This document shows positions 43,431 to 52,898 of a DNA stretch of 64,000 nt, in pieces (position 1 is the first letter of the stretch; each line of letters opens with the position of its first letter). A program made the translations under genes and the position numbers. Origin of the DNA: Pseudomonas lundensis. Lineage in GTDB: Bacteria > Pseudomonadota > Gammaproteobacteria > Pseudomonadales > Pseudomonadaceae. The notes under the pieces were generated by a model. The model saw only the letters and a program-made list of their open reading frames with translations, had not been told where the DNA came from and ran no database searches. The stretch covers positions 1-64,000 of the forward strand of contig NZ_NQKI01000027.1 in NCBI RefSeq assembly GCF_002269125.1, written 5' to 3'.

Positions 43431-43853
43431 TCAATGCGAATGGGGGTCGTCAATAACCGGCAACGGGATGATCTGTGCAGCGCCATGCCGCACGCCACGC
43501 TCAGCCATCACTTGACGCGCCAGCGTTGTGACCTCTTTGGCTGAACCCTTGAGCACCGACACTTCCATGCACCGGCCCTGATCGAGGTGCACGTGCAGCG
43601 TCGACAGCGTCAAGTCGTGATGTTCATGGAACACCGTGTTGAGCCGTTTAGGCAGCTCACGGGTGCCGTGGTCATACACATAGCTCAGGGTGGCAACGCA
43701 GCTGGCGTCGGGATGTGTGGCTTCGGGCTCCAGCAACCCGGCGCGCAACAAATCGCGAATCGCCTCGGATCGTCCTTGATAGCCATGGGTGGCGACGCGC
43801 TCATCAATGACGGCTAACAAGGCGTCGTCCAGAGAGATGGTGACTCTTTGCAT
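43431..43853 (-). CDS. nikR: Nickel-responsive regulator NikR
   Basis: A 140-residue repressor: N-terminal ribbon-helix-helix (RVTISLDDALLAVIDERVATHGYQGRSEAIRDLLR) and C-terminal ACT-like nickel-binding domain. The high-affinity Ni ligands are visible in FHEHHDLTLSTLHVHLDQGRC: the first His, the two His of LHVH and the Cys. It is divergent from nikA with a matching operator between them, so it represses the importer when nickel is sufficient. The His-containing tail (DDPHSH) is an extra seen in many homologues. Confidence 0.95.
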   Translation of the reverse strand: MQRVTISLDDALLAVIDERVATHGYQGRSEAIRDLLRAGLLEPEATHPDASCVATLSYVYDHGTRELPKRLNTVFHEHHDLTLSTLHVHLDQGRCMEVSVLKGSAKEVTTLARQVMAERGVRHGAAQIIPLPVIDDPHSH

Positions 43854-43869
43854 GGATCTTGCCTCGCGT

Positions 43870-43897
43870 TTATGAACTTTTCACATAGACTTCATAC
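43870..43897. promoter_or_regulatory. NikR operator
   Basis: TTATGA-N16-TCATAC reproduces the NikR site GTATGA-N16-TCATAC with one mismatch and exact spacing. It lies 16 bases before nikR and 45 bases before nikA, so it can control both. Confidence 0.85.
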
Positions 43898-43942
43898 CCG
43901 TTGCATGAAACCTAAAGTGCCATCATTAGAGGGAGCGCCAGT

Positions 43943-45517
43943 TTGAAGCAGCCGTCGATGAAAAAGAAGCTTGGCTTGTGGCTTATCAGCTGCTGCCTGT
44001 GCAGCGGTATCACCCCCACTCATGCCACGGACAATACTCCGACGCTTACCTACTCCTGGCCTGCCAATGCTGGGCCCCTTGACCCTCGGGGTTACTCGCC
44101 CAATCAGATGTATGCCCAGGCCATGGTCTATGAACCGCTGGTACGTTATACCCGGTCCGGGCAACTGGAACCCTGGCTCGCGACAGACTGGAACGTGTCT
44201 GCCGACGGTAAGGTCTACACCTTCACCCTGCGCGAAGGTGTGACGTTCAGTGACGGCACCCCGTTCAACGCCGCAGCCGCCAAAGCCAACTTTGACGCGG
44301 TACTGGCCAATGCCAAACGCCATCAATGGATGGAACTGGTGAGTACTATAGACAGGGTTGAAGCACCGGACGCGCACACCCTGGTGCTGGTGCTCAAGCA
44401 CCCCTACTACCCGACCCTGATGGAACTGGCGCAGGTGCGTCCGCTGCGTTTTGGTGCGCCGCACGCCCAAAAAGGTGCGCCCGTGGGTACCGGCCCCTGG
44501 ACGCTGGTAGAAACCCGGCGCGAGGAATTCGACCGGTTTGCGCGCAACGATCAATACTGGGGCGAGAAACCCGCGTATGGCTCGGTGTTGGTGAAAGTCA
44601 TCTCAGACCCTGACAGCCGCGCCATCGCCTTGCAAACGGGTGAAATCGACCTGATTCAGGGCGCCGACGGCGAGATTTCTTCCGGCACGTTCGTGCGCTT
44701 GCGCGACGCGGGCTTCAAGACTGCACTCTCGGCCCCCCTGGCAACCCGGCTGGTGGCGATGAACACTGCCCGCGTGCCGACCAACGATCTGGCGGTGCGC
44801 CAAGCAATCAATCAGGCCGTGGACAAAGACACCCTGATCGCCAAGGTGCTGTATGGCCTGGAGCCGCGCGCCGATGCGCTGTTTTCCAATAACCTGCCTT
44901 ACACCGACCTCGGGCTCAAAGCACTGACCTTCGATCCGCAGAAGGCTCGCGAACGTTTGCAAGCGGCCGGCTGGACGCTGCCTGCTGGTAAATCGGTGCG
45001 GGAAAAGGACGGCCAACCGCTGAGCGTTGAGTTGGTGTTTCTGGGCACCAGCGCGCTGCAAAAAAGTCTGGCCGAGATCATTCAGGGAGAACTGGCCAAA
45101 GTCGGCATGCAGGTGCAATTGCGTGCGGAAGAAGACGGCGCGTTGGTACAGCGTCAGCGTGAAGGACGTTTTGGCATGATCTTCGCGGACACGTGGGGCG
45201 CACCGTATGACCCGCATTCTTTTGTCAGCTCGATGCGCTATGCCGGTCACGCCGATTACATGGCACAGCGCGGCCTGCCGATGAAAGACGCCATCGACCG
45301 CAAGATCACCCAGGTACTGGGCGAAACCCGCGAGAAACAACGGGCCGAGGGTTACCGCGAGATCCTCACCACCCTGCAGGATCAGGCAGTGTATTTGCCA
45401 ATTTCCTACCTCACGGCCATCAGTGTCAGCCGCAATAGCGTCGACAATGTGCAGTTTGGCAGCACGCTGTTTGATGTGCCGTTCGACGTCATGCGCCCAG
45501 CCAGCGGGAAGCCTTAA
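43943..45517 (+). CDS. nikA: Nickel ABC transporter, periplasmic binding protein
   Basis: A 524-residue family 5 solute-binding protein very close to NikA: after a signal peptide ending near THA come YSWPANAGPLDPRGYSPNQMYAQAMVYEPL, then GTGPWTLVETRREEFDRFARNDQYWGEKP and FGMIFADTWGAPYDPHSFVSSMR. It delivers nickel, probably as a chelate, to the NikBC permease. GGGAG seven bases before TTG 43943 supports that rare start; ATG 43958 is the alternative and would also give a good signal peptide. First gene of a five-gene operon. Confidence 0.93.
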   Translation: MKQPSMKKKLGLWLISCCLCSGITPTHATDNTPTLTYSWPANAGPLDPRGYSPNQMYAQAMVYEPLVRYTRSGQLEPWLATDWNVSADGKVYTFTLREGVTFSDGTPFNAAAAKANFDAVLANAKRHQWMELVSTIDRVEAPDAHTLVLVLKHPYYPTLMELAQVRPLRFGAPHAQKGAPVGTGPWTLVETRREEFDRFARNDQYWGEKPAYGSVLVKVISDPDSRAIALQTGEIDLIQGADGEISSGTFVRLRDAGFKTALSAPLATRLVAMNTARVPTNDLAVRQAINQAVDKDTLIAKVLYGLEPRADALFSNNLPYTDLGLKALTFDPQKARERLQAAGWTLPAGKSVREKDGQPLSVELVFLGTSALQKSLAEIIQGELAKVGMQVQLRAEEDGALVQRQREGRFGMIFADTWGAPYDPHSFVSSMRYAGHADYMAQRGLPMKDAIDRKITQVLGETREKQRAEGYREILTTLQDQAVYLPISYLTAISVSRNSVDNVQFGSTLFDVPFDVMRPASGKP

Positions 45518-45519
45518 TC

Positions 45520-46461
45520 ATGCTGCGATATATCGCTTTGCGTCTGATCCTACTGATCCCGGTGCTACTTGGGGTGTCGCTGATCGTGTTCATCTTGCTG
45601 CACTTGGGTAACGGCGACCCGGCGCTGGATTACCTGCGCCTGTCGCAAATTCCACCCACAGATGCAGCACTGGCCGAAGCACGTCAGGCGCTGGGGCTGG
45701 ATCGCCCATTACCGGAGCAATACCTGACGTGGATCTGGAACGCCCTGCACCTGGATTTCGGGATTTCCTACATTACCGGCCGCCCCGTGCTGGATGACTT
45801 GCTCTATTACCTGCCTGCCACTTTGCAACTGGGCGGCCTTGCGCTGCTGGCCACCCTGGCATTCAGCATCCCGCTGGGCCTGATCGCTGCCCGCTGGCAA
45901 GGTAAGTGGCCGGATCAGGTGGTGCGGGTTGTGACCTTTATCGGGGTATCGATGCCCAACTTCTGGCTGGCTTTTTTGCTGATCGCTTTGCTGTCGCTGT
46001 GGCTCGGCTGGCTGCCGCCGATGGGACGGGGTGACGCTGCGCACCTGATCATGCCGGTATTGGCAATCGCGCTGATGTCGATGTCGATCAACGCCCGCCT
46101 GCTGCGGGCCAGCTTGCTGGACGTGCGTCAGCACCGCCACGTGTTTTATGCCCGAGCCCGTGGCCTGAATGAACGCCGCGTGTGGCGCGACCATATCCTG
46201 CGCAACGCCTGGATGCCGCTGGTGACCGCCACCGGTATGCACATCGGGGAATTGCTCGGCGGCGCGCTGGTGATCGAAACCATCTTTGCCTGGCCCGGCG
46301 TGGGGCGCTTTGCCGTGAGTGCTGTACTCAACCGCGACTTCCCGGTGATGCAGTGCTTCACCCTGCTGCTCACCACGTTGTTGGTGCTGTGCAATCTGGT
46401 GGTCGACATCTGTTATGCGTGGCTCGACCCGCGCACACGCTTATCGGGGATGATGGCATGA
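45520..46461 (+). CDS. nikB: Nickel ABC transporter permease NikB
   Basis: A 313-residue DppB/OppB-type permease with six helices; the docking loop is RHVFYARARGLNERRVWRDHILRNAWMPL and GGALVIETIFAWPGVGRFAVSAV follows. It starts two bases after the nikA stop and overlaps nikC by four bases. Confidence 0.94.
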   Translation: MLRYIALRLILLIPVLLGVSLIVFILLHLGNGDPALDYLRLSQIPPTDAALAEARQALGLDRPLPEQYLTWIWNALHLDFGISYITGRPVLDDLLYYLPATLQLGGLALLATLAFSIPLGLIAARWQGKWPDQVVRVVTFIGVSMPNFWLAFLLIALLSLWLGWLPPMGRGDAAHLIMPVLAIALMSMSINARLLRASLLDVRQHRHVFYARARGLNERRVWRDHILRNAWMPLVTATGMHIGELLGGALVIETIFAWPGVGRFAVSAVLNRDFPVMQCFTLLLTTLLVLCNLVVDICYAWLDPRTRLSGMMA

Positions 46462-47306
46462 CGGCGATAGCGGTAACAACAGTGCCCCGCACCAGACGCG
46501 GACTGCACGTAGGGCTCACATTGGTCGCGCTGCTGTTGGTCATGGCGCTGTTCGGCCCCTGGCTGACGCCGTATGACCCGACGCTGGTCAATCTCGACGA
46601 CCGCCTGCTGCCTGCCAGTGCAGCCCACTGGCTGGGCACCGATCACCTGGGCCGTGATGTGCTGTCGCGATTGATCGTCGGCACTCAGCTGTCATTGGGC
46701 AGCGTGGTGTTGACCCTCGGGCTGGTCTTGATACTCGGGGTGGTAATAGGCGGCATCGCAGGCGTGGTCGGGGGCAAGCTGGACATGTTCCTTATGCGCG
46801 TGTGCGACATGTTCCTGACCTTTCCGACACTGGTGTTGGCGTTCTTTTTGATCGCCTTGCTCGGCACCGGGCTGACCAACGTCATCATCGCTATCGCCCT
46901 CTCGCACTGGGCGTGGTACGCGCGGATGGTGCGCGGCATGGTGATCGCCCAGCGCAATCGCGATTACGTACTGGCCTCGCGCCTGGCTGGGGCCTCGCGC
47001 CTGACCCGCTTACGCCAGCACATCATGCCCAACGTGGTCGGGCAATTGCTGGTGCTGGCCTCGATGGACATCGGGCACATGATGCTGCACGTCTCCGGGT
47101 TGTCGTTTCTGGGCCTGGGTGTGAGCCCGCCGACGCCTGAGTGGGGCGTCATGATCAACGATTCCAAGGAGTTCATCTGGACTCATCCGCAATTGCTGCT
47201 GTGGCCGGGGCTGATGATTTTCCTCGCGGTCATGGCCTTCAACCTGTTGGGCGATGCCTTGCGCGATCGCCTCGACCCCAGCGTTCTGGCGGAGATCAAG
47301 GAATGA
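46458..47306 (+). CDS. nikC: Nickel ABC transporter permease NikC
   Basis: A 282-residue DppC-type permease; HWLGTDHLGRDVLSRLIVGTQLSL near residue 55 and the docking loop RNRDYVLASRLAGASRLTRLRQHIMPN are typical. ATG 46458 overlaps the nikB stop. It pairs with NikB in the membrane. Confidence 0.94.
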   Translation: MTAIAVTTVPRTRRGLHVGLTLVALLLVMALFGPWLTPYDPTLVNLDDRLLPASAAHWLGTDHLGRDVLSRLIVGTQLSLGSVVLTLGLVLILGVVIGGIAGVVGGKLDMFLMRVCDMFLTFPTLVLAFFLIALLGTGLTNVIIAIALSHWAWYARMVRGMVIAQRNRDYVLASRLAGASRLTRLRQHIMPNVVGQLLVLASMDIGHMMLHVSGLSFLGLGVSPPTPEWGVMINDSKEFIWTHPQLLLWPGLMIFLAVMAFNLLGDALRDRLDPSVLAEIKE

Positions 47307-48076
47307 AGGACACACTGACGCTACAGGGGCTGACCCTCAGCCATCAGCAGCGCACGCTGGTGGACCGGGTCGACCTGACCCTCAGGGCGGGCAGCATTCA
47401 TGGGTTGGTGGGCGGCAGCGGATCGGGCAAGTCGCTGACCTGTGCCGGCATCCTCGACCTGCTGCCCCCCGGCGTGCACCGCACTGGCGCAACGCTGCAC
47501 CTTGACGGACACCCGGTGCAACCGCACCAACTGCGCGGACGGGCTGTGGCGCTGGTGCTTCAGAACCCGCGCAGTGCGTTCAACCCGGTACGTTCGTTGC
47601 GCCAGCATGCGCTGGAAACCCTTGAAGCGCGGGACGTGCACGGTAAACCGGCGCACGACCTGATCCTTGACACGCTGCACGAGGTGGGGCTTAAGGAGGC
47701 GGACCGCGTGCTGGATTCGTTTGCTTTCCAGCTCAGCGGCGGCATGTTGCAGCGCATGATGATTGCCCTGGCGCTCTTGGCCGACAGCCGTTTCCTGCTG
47801 GCCGACGAACCCACCAGCGATCTGGATGTGGTGGCACAAGCGCGCTTTCTCGACCTGTTGGAACGGCTGGTGCTGAACCACAACCTTGGCGTGTTGCTGG
47901 TGACCCATGACATGGGCGTGGTGGCGCGCAGTTGCGAGCAGGTCAGCGTGATGGCAGAGGGCCGAATCGTTGAACACGTCGATGTGCACACATTGTTTGA
48001 ATCCCCCCACAGCCCCGAGGCGCGCACCTTATTGGCCGCGCATCGCACCTTGACCCGGGAGGCCTACGCGCCATGA
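47303..48076 (+). CDS. nikD: Nickel ABC transporter ATPase NikD
   Basis: A 257-residue ATPase: Walker A GGSGSGKS near 36-43, signature LSGGMLQR, Walker B FLLADEPTSDLD, switch VTHDMGVVA. The TG-only signature (GGMLQR) is as in other NikD proteins. Four-base overlaps join it to nikC and nikE. Confidence 0.93.
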   Translation: MKDTLTLQGLTLSHQQRTLVDRVDLTLRAGSIHGLVGGSGSGKSLTCAGILDLLPPGVHRTGATLHLDGHPVQPHQLRGRAVALVLQNPRSAFNPVRSLRQHALETLEARDVHGKPAHDLILDTLHEVGLKEADRVLDSFAFQLSGGMLQRMMIALALLADSRFLLADEPTSDLDVVAQARFLDLLERLVLNHNLGVLLVTHDMGVVARSCEQVSVMAEGRIVEHVDVHTLFESPHSPEARTLLAAHRTLTREAYAP

Positions 48077-48915
48077 GTTTTCTACAGGTAGAAGGCATCC
48101 GCCACGGTTACACGGCAGGCGGCATGTTCAGTAAACGGCACCGGGTGGAGGTGCTGCAGGGGCTGAATCTGGAACTGATCGAAGGTCAAAACCTCGGCCT
48201 GTTGGGCAGTAGCGGCAGTGGCAAGAGCACCCTTGCCCGCTTGTTGATGGGGCTGGAGACGCCAGAACAGGGCCGCATCATCTTTCGCGGGGAACCGCTA
48301 CAAGGCCCTGACAAGCCATTCCTGCAACAGGTACAAATGGTCTTTCAGGACGCCCTGACTGCCTTCAACCCCCAGCGCAGCATCGGCTGGAGCATCGCCG
48401 AGCCTTTGCGGCATCTGGCGCAAATGAGTGAACAGGCGTGCAAAAACCGGGTGGACGCGTTGTTGCTTGAGGTCAAGTTGCTGCCTGCGGACGGCGACAA
48501 ACTCCCCGCCCAACTCAGTGGTGGCCAATTACAGCGCGCCGGCATCGCACGGGCCCTGTCAGTGGCGCCTAAATTGATCATCCTGGACGAGGCCCTGTCC
48601 AATCTCGACCGAGTGCTGCAGGTGCAAATTCTCGAACTGCTGACTGACATTCGCCGTGAGTCGGGGACGGGGTTCTTGCTGATTACCCATGACTTGAGCC
48701 TGGTCAAACACTTCTGCCAACGCGTGGTGGTCTTGGCCGAAGGCACGCTGGTGGAGGACCGCGAGGTCACACCGCACCTGTACTTTGAGCACCCGGCGGC
48801 CTGTGTGTTGCAGGACGCCGTCTTGCCCGCCCGACCAAAAGCACGGCGGGCATCGCTCAACCCTGTCGATTCGCCCCTCGCCCGCAGGACCGAGGCAGGC
48901 GAGCGTCAGGCTTGA
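48073..48915 (+). CDS. nikE: Nickel ABC transporter ATPase NikE
   Basis: A 280-residue ATPase partner of NikD: Walker A GSSGSGKST near 47-55, Q-loop MVFQDALTAFNPQ, signature LSGGQLQRAGIAR, Walker B LIILDEALSNLD, switch ITHDLSLV. It ends the operon and carries an Arg-rich C-terminal tail of about 20 residues with no known role. Confidence 0.93.
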   Translation: MSFLQVEGIRHGYTAGGMFSKRHRVEVLQGLNLELIEGQNLGLLGSSGSGKSTLARLLMGLETPEQGRIIFRGEPLQGPDKPFLQQVQMVFQDALTAFNPQRSIGWSIAEPLRHLAQMSEQACKNRVDALLLEVKLLPADGDKLPAQLSGGQLQRAGIARALSVAPKLIILDEALSNLDRVLQVQILELLTDIRRESGTGFLLITHDLSLVKHFCQRVVVLAEGTLVEDREVTPHLYFEHPAACVLQDAVLPARPKARRASLNPVDSPLARRTEAGERQA

Positions 48916-48922
48916 GCCGCAA

Positions 48923-48952
48923 CAGCCTCCGGCGCAGATGCGTCAGAGGCTG
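48923..48952. terminator. Hairpin between nikE and sotB
   Basis: CAGCCTC/GAGGCTG arms enclose a second stem GCGCA/TGCGT, making a compact hairpin between two convergent stop codons. No T-run. Confidence 0.55.
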
Positions 48953-48958
48953 GCCCAT

Positions 48959-50155
48959 TTATTCGGCAGGCGGGTTTTGCCCTGCCGAACGGCTGATGCG
49001 GTACATGCTCACGCAATAAATGGCCAGGGCCACACCGGCCAAGCCGCCACCGGTGACACCAATGTAAGAGAAGCCCGCGTGTACACCCACCCAACTACCC
49101 AGCAGGGCGCCACCGCCAATGCCGATGTTGTAGATGCCCGAAAACATGGCCATGGCTACGTCTGTGGCGTCCGGCGCCAGCGACAATACCCGCGACTGCA
49201 GTGCCAGGCCGAAACACATGATGGCCATGCCCCAAAACAGGCTGAGGGTTGCCAAATACGACTCTTTGCCACTCAACGGCAGCAGCAGCGCCAGACACAC
49301 CGCGAGCACCGAGACCGCCACGATCAGAAAGCGCTGCGGGCTATGGCGATGCAGCACGCTGAATAGCAGCGAACCGATGATCCCTGCGCCACCAAACAAC
49401 AGCAGGATGAGGGTCACCACATTCCCACTCATCCCGGCAACGGTCTGAATAAACGGCTCAATGTAGCTATAAGCGGTGAACTGCGCCGTGACCACCAGCG
49501 CAGTCAGGATGTACACCGCCACCAAGGCCGGACGTTTGAACAACACCGGTAAGCTGCGCAGCGAACCCGAGTTCTGGCTGGGCAGCAACGGCAGGCTACG
49601 GGCCAGCCAAAACACCAGGGCCAGCGCCAGGCCCGCAATTACCAGAAATGTCGTGCGCCAGCCCATCGCCTCGCCCAGCAGCCGGCCAAGGGGAATCCCC
49701 AATACCATCGCCAGCGACGTCCCGGTGGCCAGCAACCCCAGCGCCTGCACTTGCTTGCCTTCTGGCGCCAGCCGCACCGCCAGTGACGCTGTAATCGACC
49801 AAAACAGGGCATGGGACAACGCTACCCCGATACGGCTGAGTAACAGGATGCCAAAGTTGGCTGCCAGGCTGGACAGCACGTGGCTGGCGATGAACATGCC
49901 GAACAGGATCAGCAGCAGTTTGCGGCGCTCGACGTTGCGCGTCAGCAACATGATGGGCAGTGAGGTCAGTGACACCACCCAGGCATAAATCGTGAGCATC
50001 AACCCGACGCTGGCGGTGGTCATGTCGAAACTGGCGCCAATGGCGCTCAGTAGCCCTACCGGCACGAACTCGGTGGTATTGAACACAAACGCGGCGAGCG
50101 CCAGGGCGATGACCGGTTGCCAATTGGCAGAGGATGAAACGTTGGGAGTGCTCAT
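48959..50155 (-). CDS. sotB: SotB-type MFS sugar efflux transporter
   Basis: A 398-residue drug:H+ antiporter-1-type MFS protein with 12 helices. FVFNTTEFVPVGLLSAIGASFDMTTASVGLMLTIYAWVVSLTSLP at the N-terminus is the SotB/YdeA signature. Such proteins export arabinose, IPTG and other small sugars. It is convergent with nikE and divergent from a TonB-dependent receptor; a functional link to nickel is not evident. Confidence 0.85.
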   Translation of the reverse strand: MSTPNVSSSANWQPVIALALAAFVFNTTEFVPVGLLSAIGASFDMTTASVGLMLTIYAWVVSLTSLPIMLLTRNVERRKLLLILFGMFIASHVLSSLAANFGILLLSRIGVALSHALFWSITASLAVRLAPEGKQVQALGLLATGTSLAMVLGIPLGRLLGEAMGWRTTFLVIAGLALALVFWLARSLPLLPSQNSGSLRSLPVLFKRPALVAVYILTALVVTAQFTAYSYIEPFIQTVAGMSGNVVTLILLLFGGAGIIGSLLFSVLHRHSPQRFLIVAVSVLAVCLALLLPLSGKESYLATLSLFWGMAIMCFGLALQSRVLSLAPDATDVAMAMFSGIYNIGIGGGALLGSWVGVHAGFSYIGVTGGGLAGVALAIYCVSMYRISRSAGQNPPAE

Positions 50156-50572
50156 TTAAAGAATGTATTACTCGCTATCGATGATCGAACAGGTCCTTGG
50201 GGCGACCTCCCTGGCACACACGTCCTGCATTCACAACACGTGCCAGGTGACTGGGTTGACGGCCCGAGGCAAAACAGTGCGGCATTCTATAGGCTTCTCA
50301 AAACGCCGTTCGTGCCCATTGATGTTAGCAGCGAGGCATTTTGTCACACGCAAGAGACCTCGGCGGTGGGTAGGTGACGTTATCACCCACTGCGGATGGG
50401 GCTCAGTAAGTGCCTGAGTCGGCGGGTCAGAGATGCTACCCTGCGCGCCTCAAAGATCTGGCCATCAGCCAGGCACCTATCGACCTGTGCAAATACGCGC
50501 ATGCTGGCGAAAACGGCAACGTTGCTCGCGAGCCTGTGGGTGGGTGCAAGGCCGGGACGTTCAGGAGTTTTC
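50156..50572. other. Divergent intergenic region, sotB and TonB receptor
   Basis: No gene is supported. I looked for a Fur box, a NikR site and a cobalamin riboswitch and found none convincing. AGGAG at 50563-50567 is the ribosome-binding site of the receptor. Confidence 0.5.
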
Positions 50573-52729
50573 ATGGGTAAGCCTTTGCCGCGTTTTGCGT
50601 TCAATACCTTGAGTTTCAGCCTGCTGGTTGCCAGCGCTTTTCAAACGGTGCATGCCAGCGAAACCGAGCTGCCTGCCATTTCAGTGACGGGCGAAGACAG
50701 CGTCGGGTATCAGGCGCAAACCGCATCAGTGGGCGGATTTGAGGCGGCGCCCTTGCTGGACACCCCGGCGGCTGTTTCTGTGTTCACTGAAGCGCTGATC
50801 CAGGATCAGCAAGCGCGCTTGCTCAGCGATGTGTTGAAAAATGATGCATCAGTGGGCGAAAGCTACGCCCCTGTCGGCTATTACCAGAACTTCGTGGTGC
50901 GCGGTTTCTCGTTGAACGCGGCCAGCAGTTACAAGATCAATGGGCGCACCATCACCGGCGAGCAAAACGTCGGCCTCGAAAACAAGCAGCAAGTGGAGTT
51001 GCTCAAAGGCCTGTCCGGCCTGCAAAGCGGTGTGTCGGAACCCGGCGGGCTGGTCAACTACGTGACCAAGCGTGCCGCCGATGTGCGTTCGGTGACGGTG
51101 TCCACCGACGACCGGGGCAGCGGCTACATTGCCACCGATGTCGGCGGCTGGTTCGGCAGTGAACAACAGTTCGGCCTGCGGGCCAATGTGGCCCATGAAG
51201 ACATCCATTCTTACGTTGAACACGCCAACGGCCAGCGCGACTTTGTGTCTTTGGCGTTCGACTGGAACATCAACCCCGATATGCTGCTGCAACTGGATGC
51301 CGAGTACCAAACCACAGAACAACGTTCGGTGCCCGGCTACCAGCTCTTAGGCGGTACAGAACTGCCGCGCCATGCCTCGCCGAAAAAACTGCTGGGCCAC
51401 CAAAGCGGCTCAAAACCCGTGACCATCGACTCGCTGAACCTCAACGGCAACCTTGAGTACCGCTTCAGCGATAACTGGAAAACCACGTTCAGTGCGTCGC
51501 GCAGCAACGTCGTCATTGACGACTACAGCGCCTTTGCCTGGGGCGGTTGTACGCAGGGTGACGCCTGCTCGCAAGGCAACTATTTCAGCCCTGAAGGCGG
51601 TTACGGCATTTACGACTTCCGCAGCCCCGACGACACCCGGCGCAATGACGAGGTGCAAGCCACCCTGAGCGGCGCCTTCAACACCGGGGCGTTAGGCCAT
51701 GAGCTGACAGTGGGCAGCAGCGCGTTTCGTCGTGTGGTCAATAACCGGGAGTCGATCATGGCGTGGATCGGCAGCGGCAACATTGATGCCGAACCCGAGC
51801 AATTCCCCCGCTACACCGGCGCCCTGAACGACAGCCAGCGCCGCCTCGACAGCCGCCAGTACGGGGTGTTTTTCAATGACCGCATCCGTTTCAATGAGCA
51901 GTGGCAGACCGTGCTGGGCGGGCGCGAGGTGCGTTTGGACGAAAAATCCTTCGACAGCAGCGGCGTTACCACCCGCCACACACGGCGTTATGAATTCTTG
52001 CCGCAGGCCGCACTGATCTACAAACCGCTGCAAAACCTGTCGCTGTACACCCGCTACAGCAAAGGCTTGTCGCTGGGCGGCACGGCGCCGTGGTTTGCCA
52101 GCAATGCCTACGACATCTTGCCGCCCAGCGTTTCACGGCAGATTGAGGCCGGGATCAAATACGACTGGCAACGCCTGAGCCTCAGCGCGACGCTGTTCCA
52201 GCTGCGCCAGGCGTACCAGTATTCCCAGCCTGACGGCGCCGGGCATTTCACCTTCGTGCAACAAGGCGAGCAGAAAAACACCGGGCTGGAACTGGCAGCC
52301 AATGGCTGGGTAACTCAACGTCTGCAGGTATCCGCAAGTGTTGCGGCGATCCGTGCCCGGGTTTCGGGCAGCGGCACGCCGGACTACGAAGGGCACCAGA
52401 CCATTAATGTCCCGACCCTACGCGCCAGCCTGTATGGCGACTACGCCCTGCCGTGGGTCGACGGCCTGGCGTTGCTGGGCGGCGTGCAATACAGCGGGAA
52501 AAAATACGCCAACCAGCAGGGTAATGTTGACGCTGCCAGCTACGCCGTGTTCAACCTCGGCAGCCGCTACAGCACGCGTATCGAGGGGTATGACACGGTG
52601 GTGCGCCTGACCGTCGACAACCTGTTCGACAAACGTTACTGGCGCGATGTCGGGGATTACATGGGCGACAACTACGTGTTCCAGGGCGCGCCCTTGACGG
52701 CCCGTTTGAGTGCCACGGTCAATTTCTGA
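50573..52729 (+). CDS. TonB-dependent outer-membrane receptor, siderophore type
   Basis: A 718-residue receptor: signal peptide ending near HAS (about residue 27), TonB-box-like LPAISVTG, a plug domain (about 60-170, with YQNFVVRGFSLNAASSYKINGRT and LLKGLSGLQSGVSEPGGLVNYVTK) and a barrel ending LSATVNF. A CTQGDAC loop lies near residue 327. The open frame runs further upstream, but AGGAG five bases before ATG 50573 fixes the start. It resembles metallophore receptors; closeness to nikRABCDE makes a nickel chelate a reasonable guess, but no NikR site precedes it. Iron siderophore uptake is the alternative. Confidence 0.88.
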   Translation: MGKPLPRFAFNTLSFSLLVASAFQTVHASETELPAISVTGEDSVGYQAQTASVGGFEAAPLLDTPAAVSVFTEALIQDQQARLLSDVLKNDASVGESYAPVGYYQNFVVRGFSLNAASSYKINGRTITGEQNVGLENKQQVELLKGLSGLQSGVSEPGGLVNYVTKRAADVRSVTVSTDDRGSGYIATDVGGWFGSEQQFGLRANVAHEDIHSYVEHANGQRDFVSLAFDWNINPDMLLQLDAEYQTTEQRSVPGYQLLGGTELPRHASPKKLLGHQSGSKPVTIDSLNLNGNLEYRFSDNWKTTFSASRSNVVIDDYSAFAWGGCTQGDACSQGNYFSPEGGYGIYDFRSPDDTRRNDEVQATLSGAFNTGALGHELTVGSSAFRRVVNNRESIMAWIGSGNIDAEPEQFPRYTGALNDSQRRLDSRQYGVFFNDRIRFNEQWQTVLGGREVRLDEKSFDSSGVTTRHTRRYEFLPQAALIYKPLQNLSLYTRYSKGLSLGGTAPWFASNAYDILPPSVSRQIEAGIKYDWQRLSLSATLFQLRQAYQYSQPDGAGHFTFVQQGEQKNTGLELAANGWVTQRLQVSASVAAIRARVSGSGTPDYEGHQTINVPTLRASLYGDYALPWVDGLALLGGVQYSGKKYANQQGNVDAASYAVFNLGSRYSTRIEGYDTVVRLTVDNLFDKRYWRDVGDYMGDNYVFQGAPLTARLSATVNF

Positions 52730-52753
52730 GGGGCAGTTGCACATCACCCGATA

Positions 52754-52804
52754 ACTACCTGTGCACGGAGGCAGGCCGGTGTGCACACCGGCCTGCCCGG
52801 TAGT
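52754..52804. terminator. Large cruciform-type terminator after the receptor gene
   Basis: A 28-bp perfect palindrome (52770-52797, arms of 14 bp from GGCAGGCCGGTGTG) is enclosed by ACTACC/GGTAGT (52754-52759 and 52799-52804). It starts 25 bases after the receptor stop and about 95 bases before the toxin start, so it probably isolates the two genes. Confidence 0.7.
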
Positions 52805-52898
52805 CAGCAAAAGATACCTGTAAACACTTAACTACCGCTTGCCCCACGCCAAAACCTCTTACGTTGAGATTTTGAAGCTCAACGGCAAGGGGCCACCT

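Noticed and set aside
50341..50430. Possible cobalamin riboswitch upstream of the TonB receptor
   Set aside because: A CACCCACTGCGGATGGGG stretch looked suggestive, but the conserved core and closing B12-box elements are missing.
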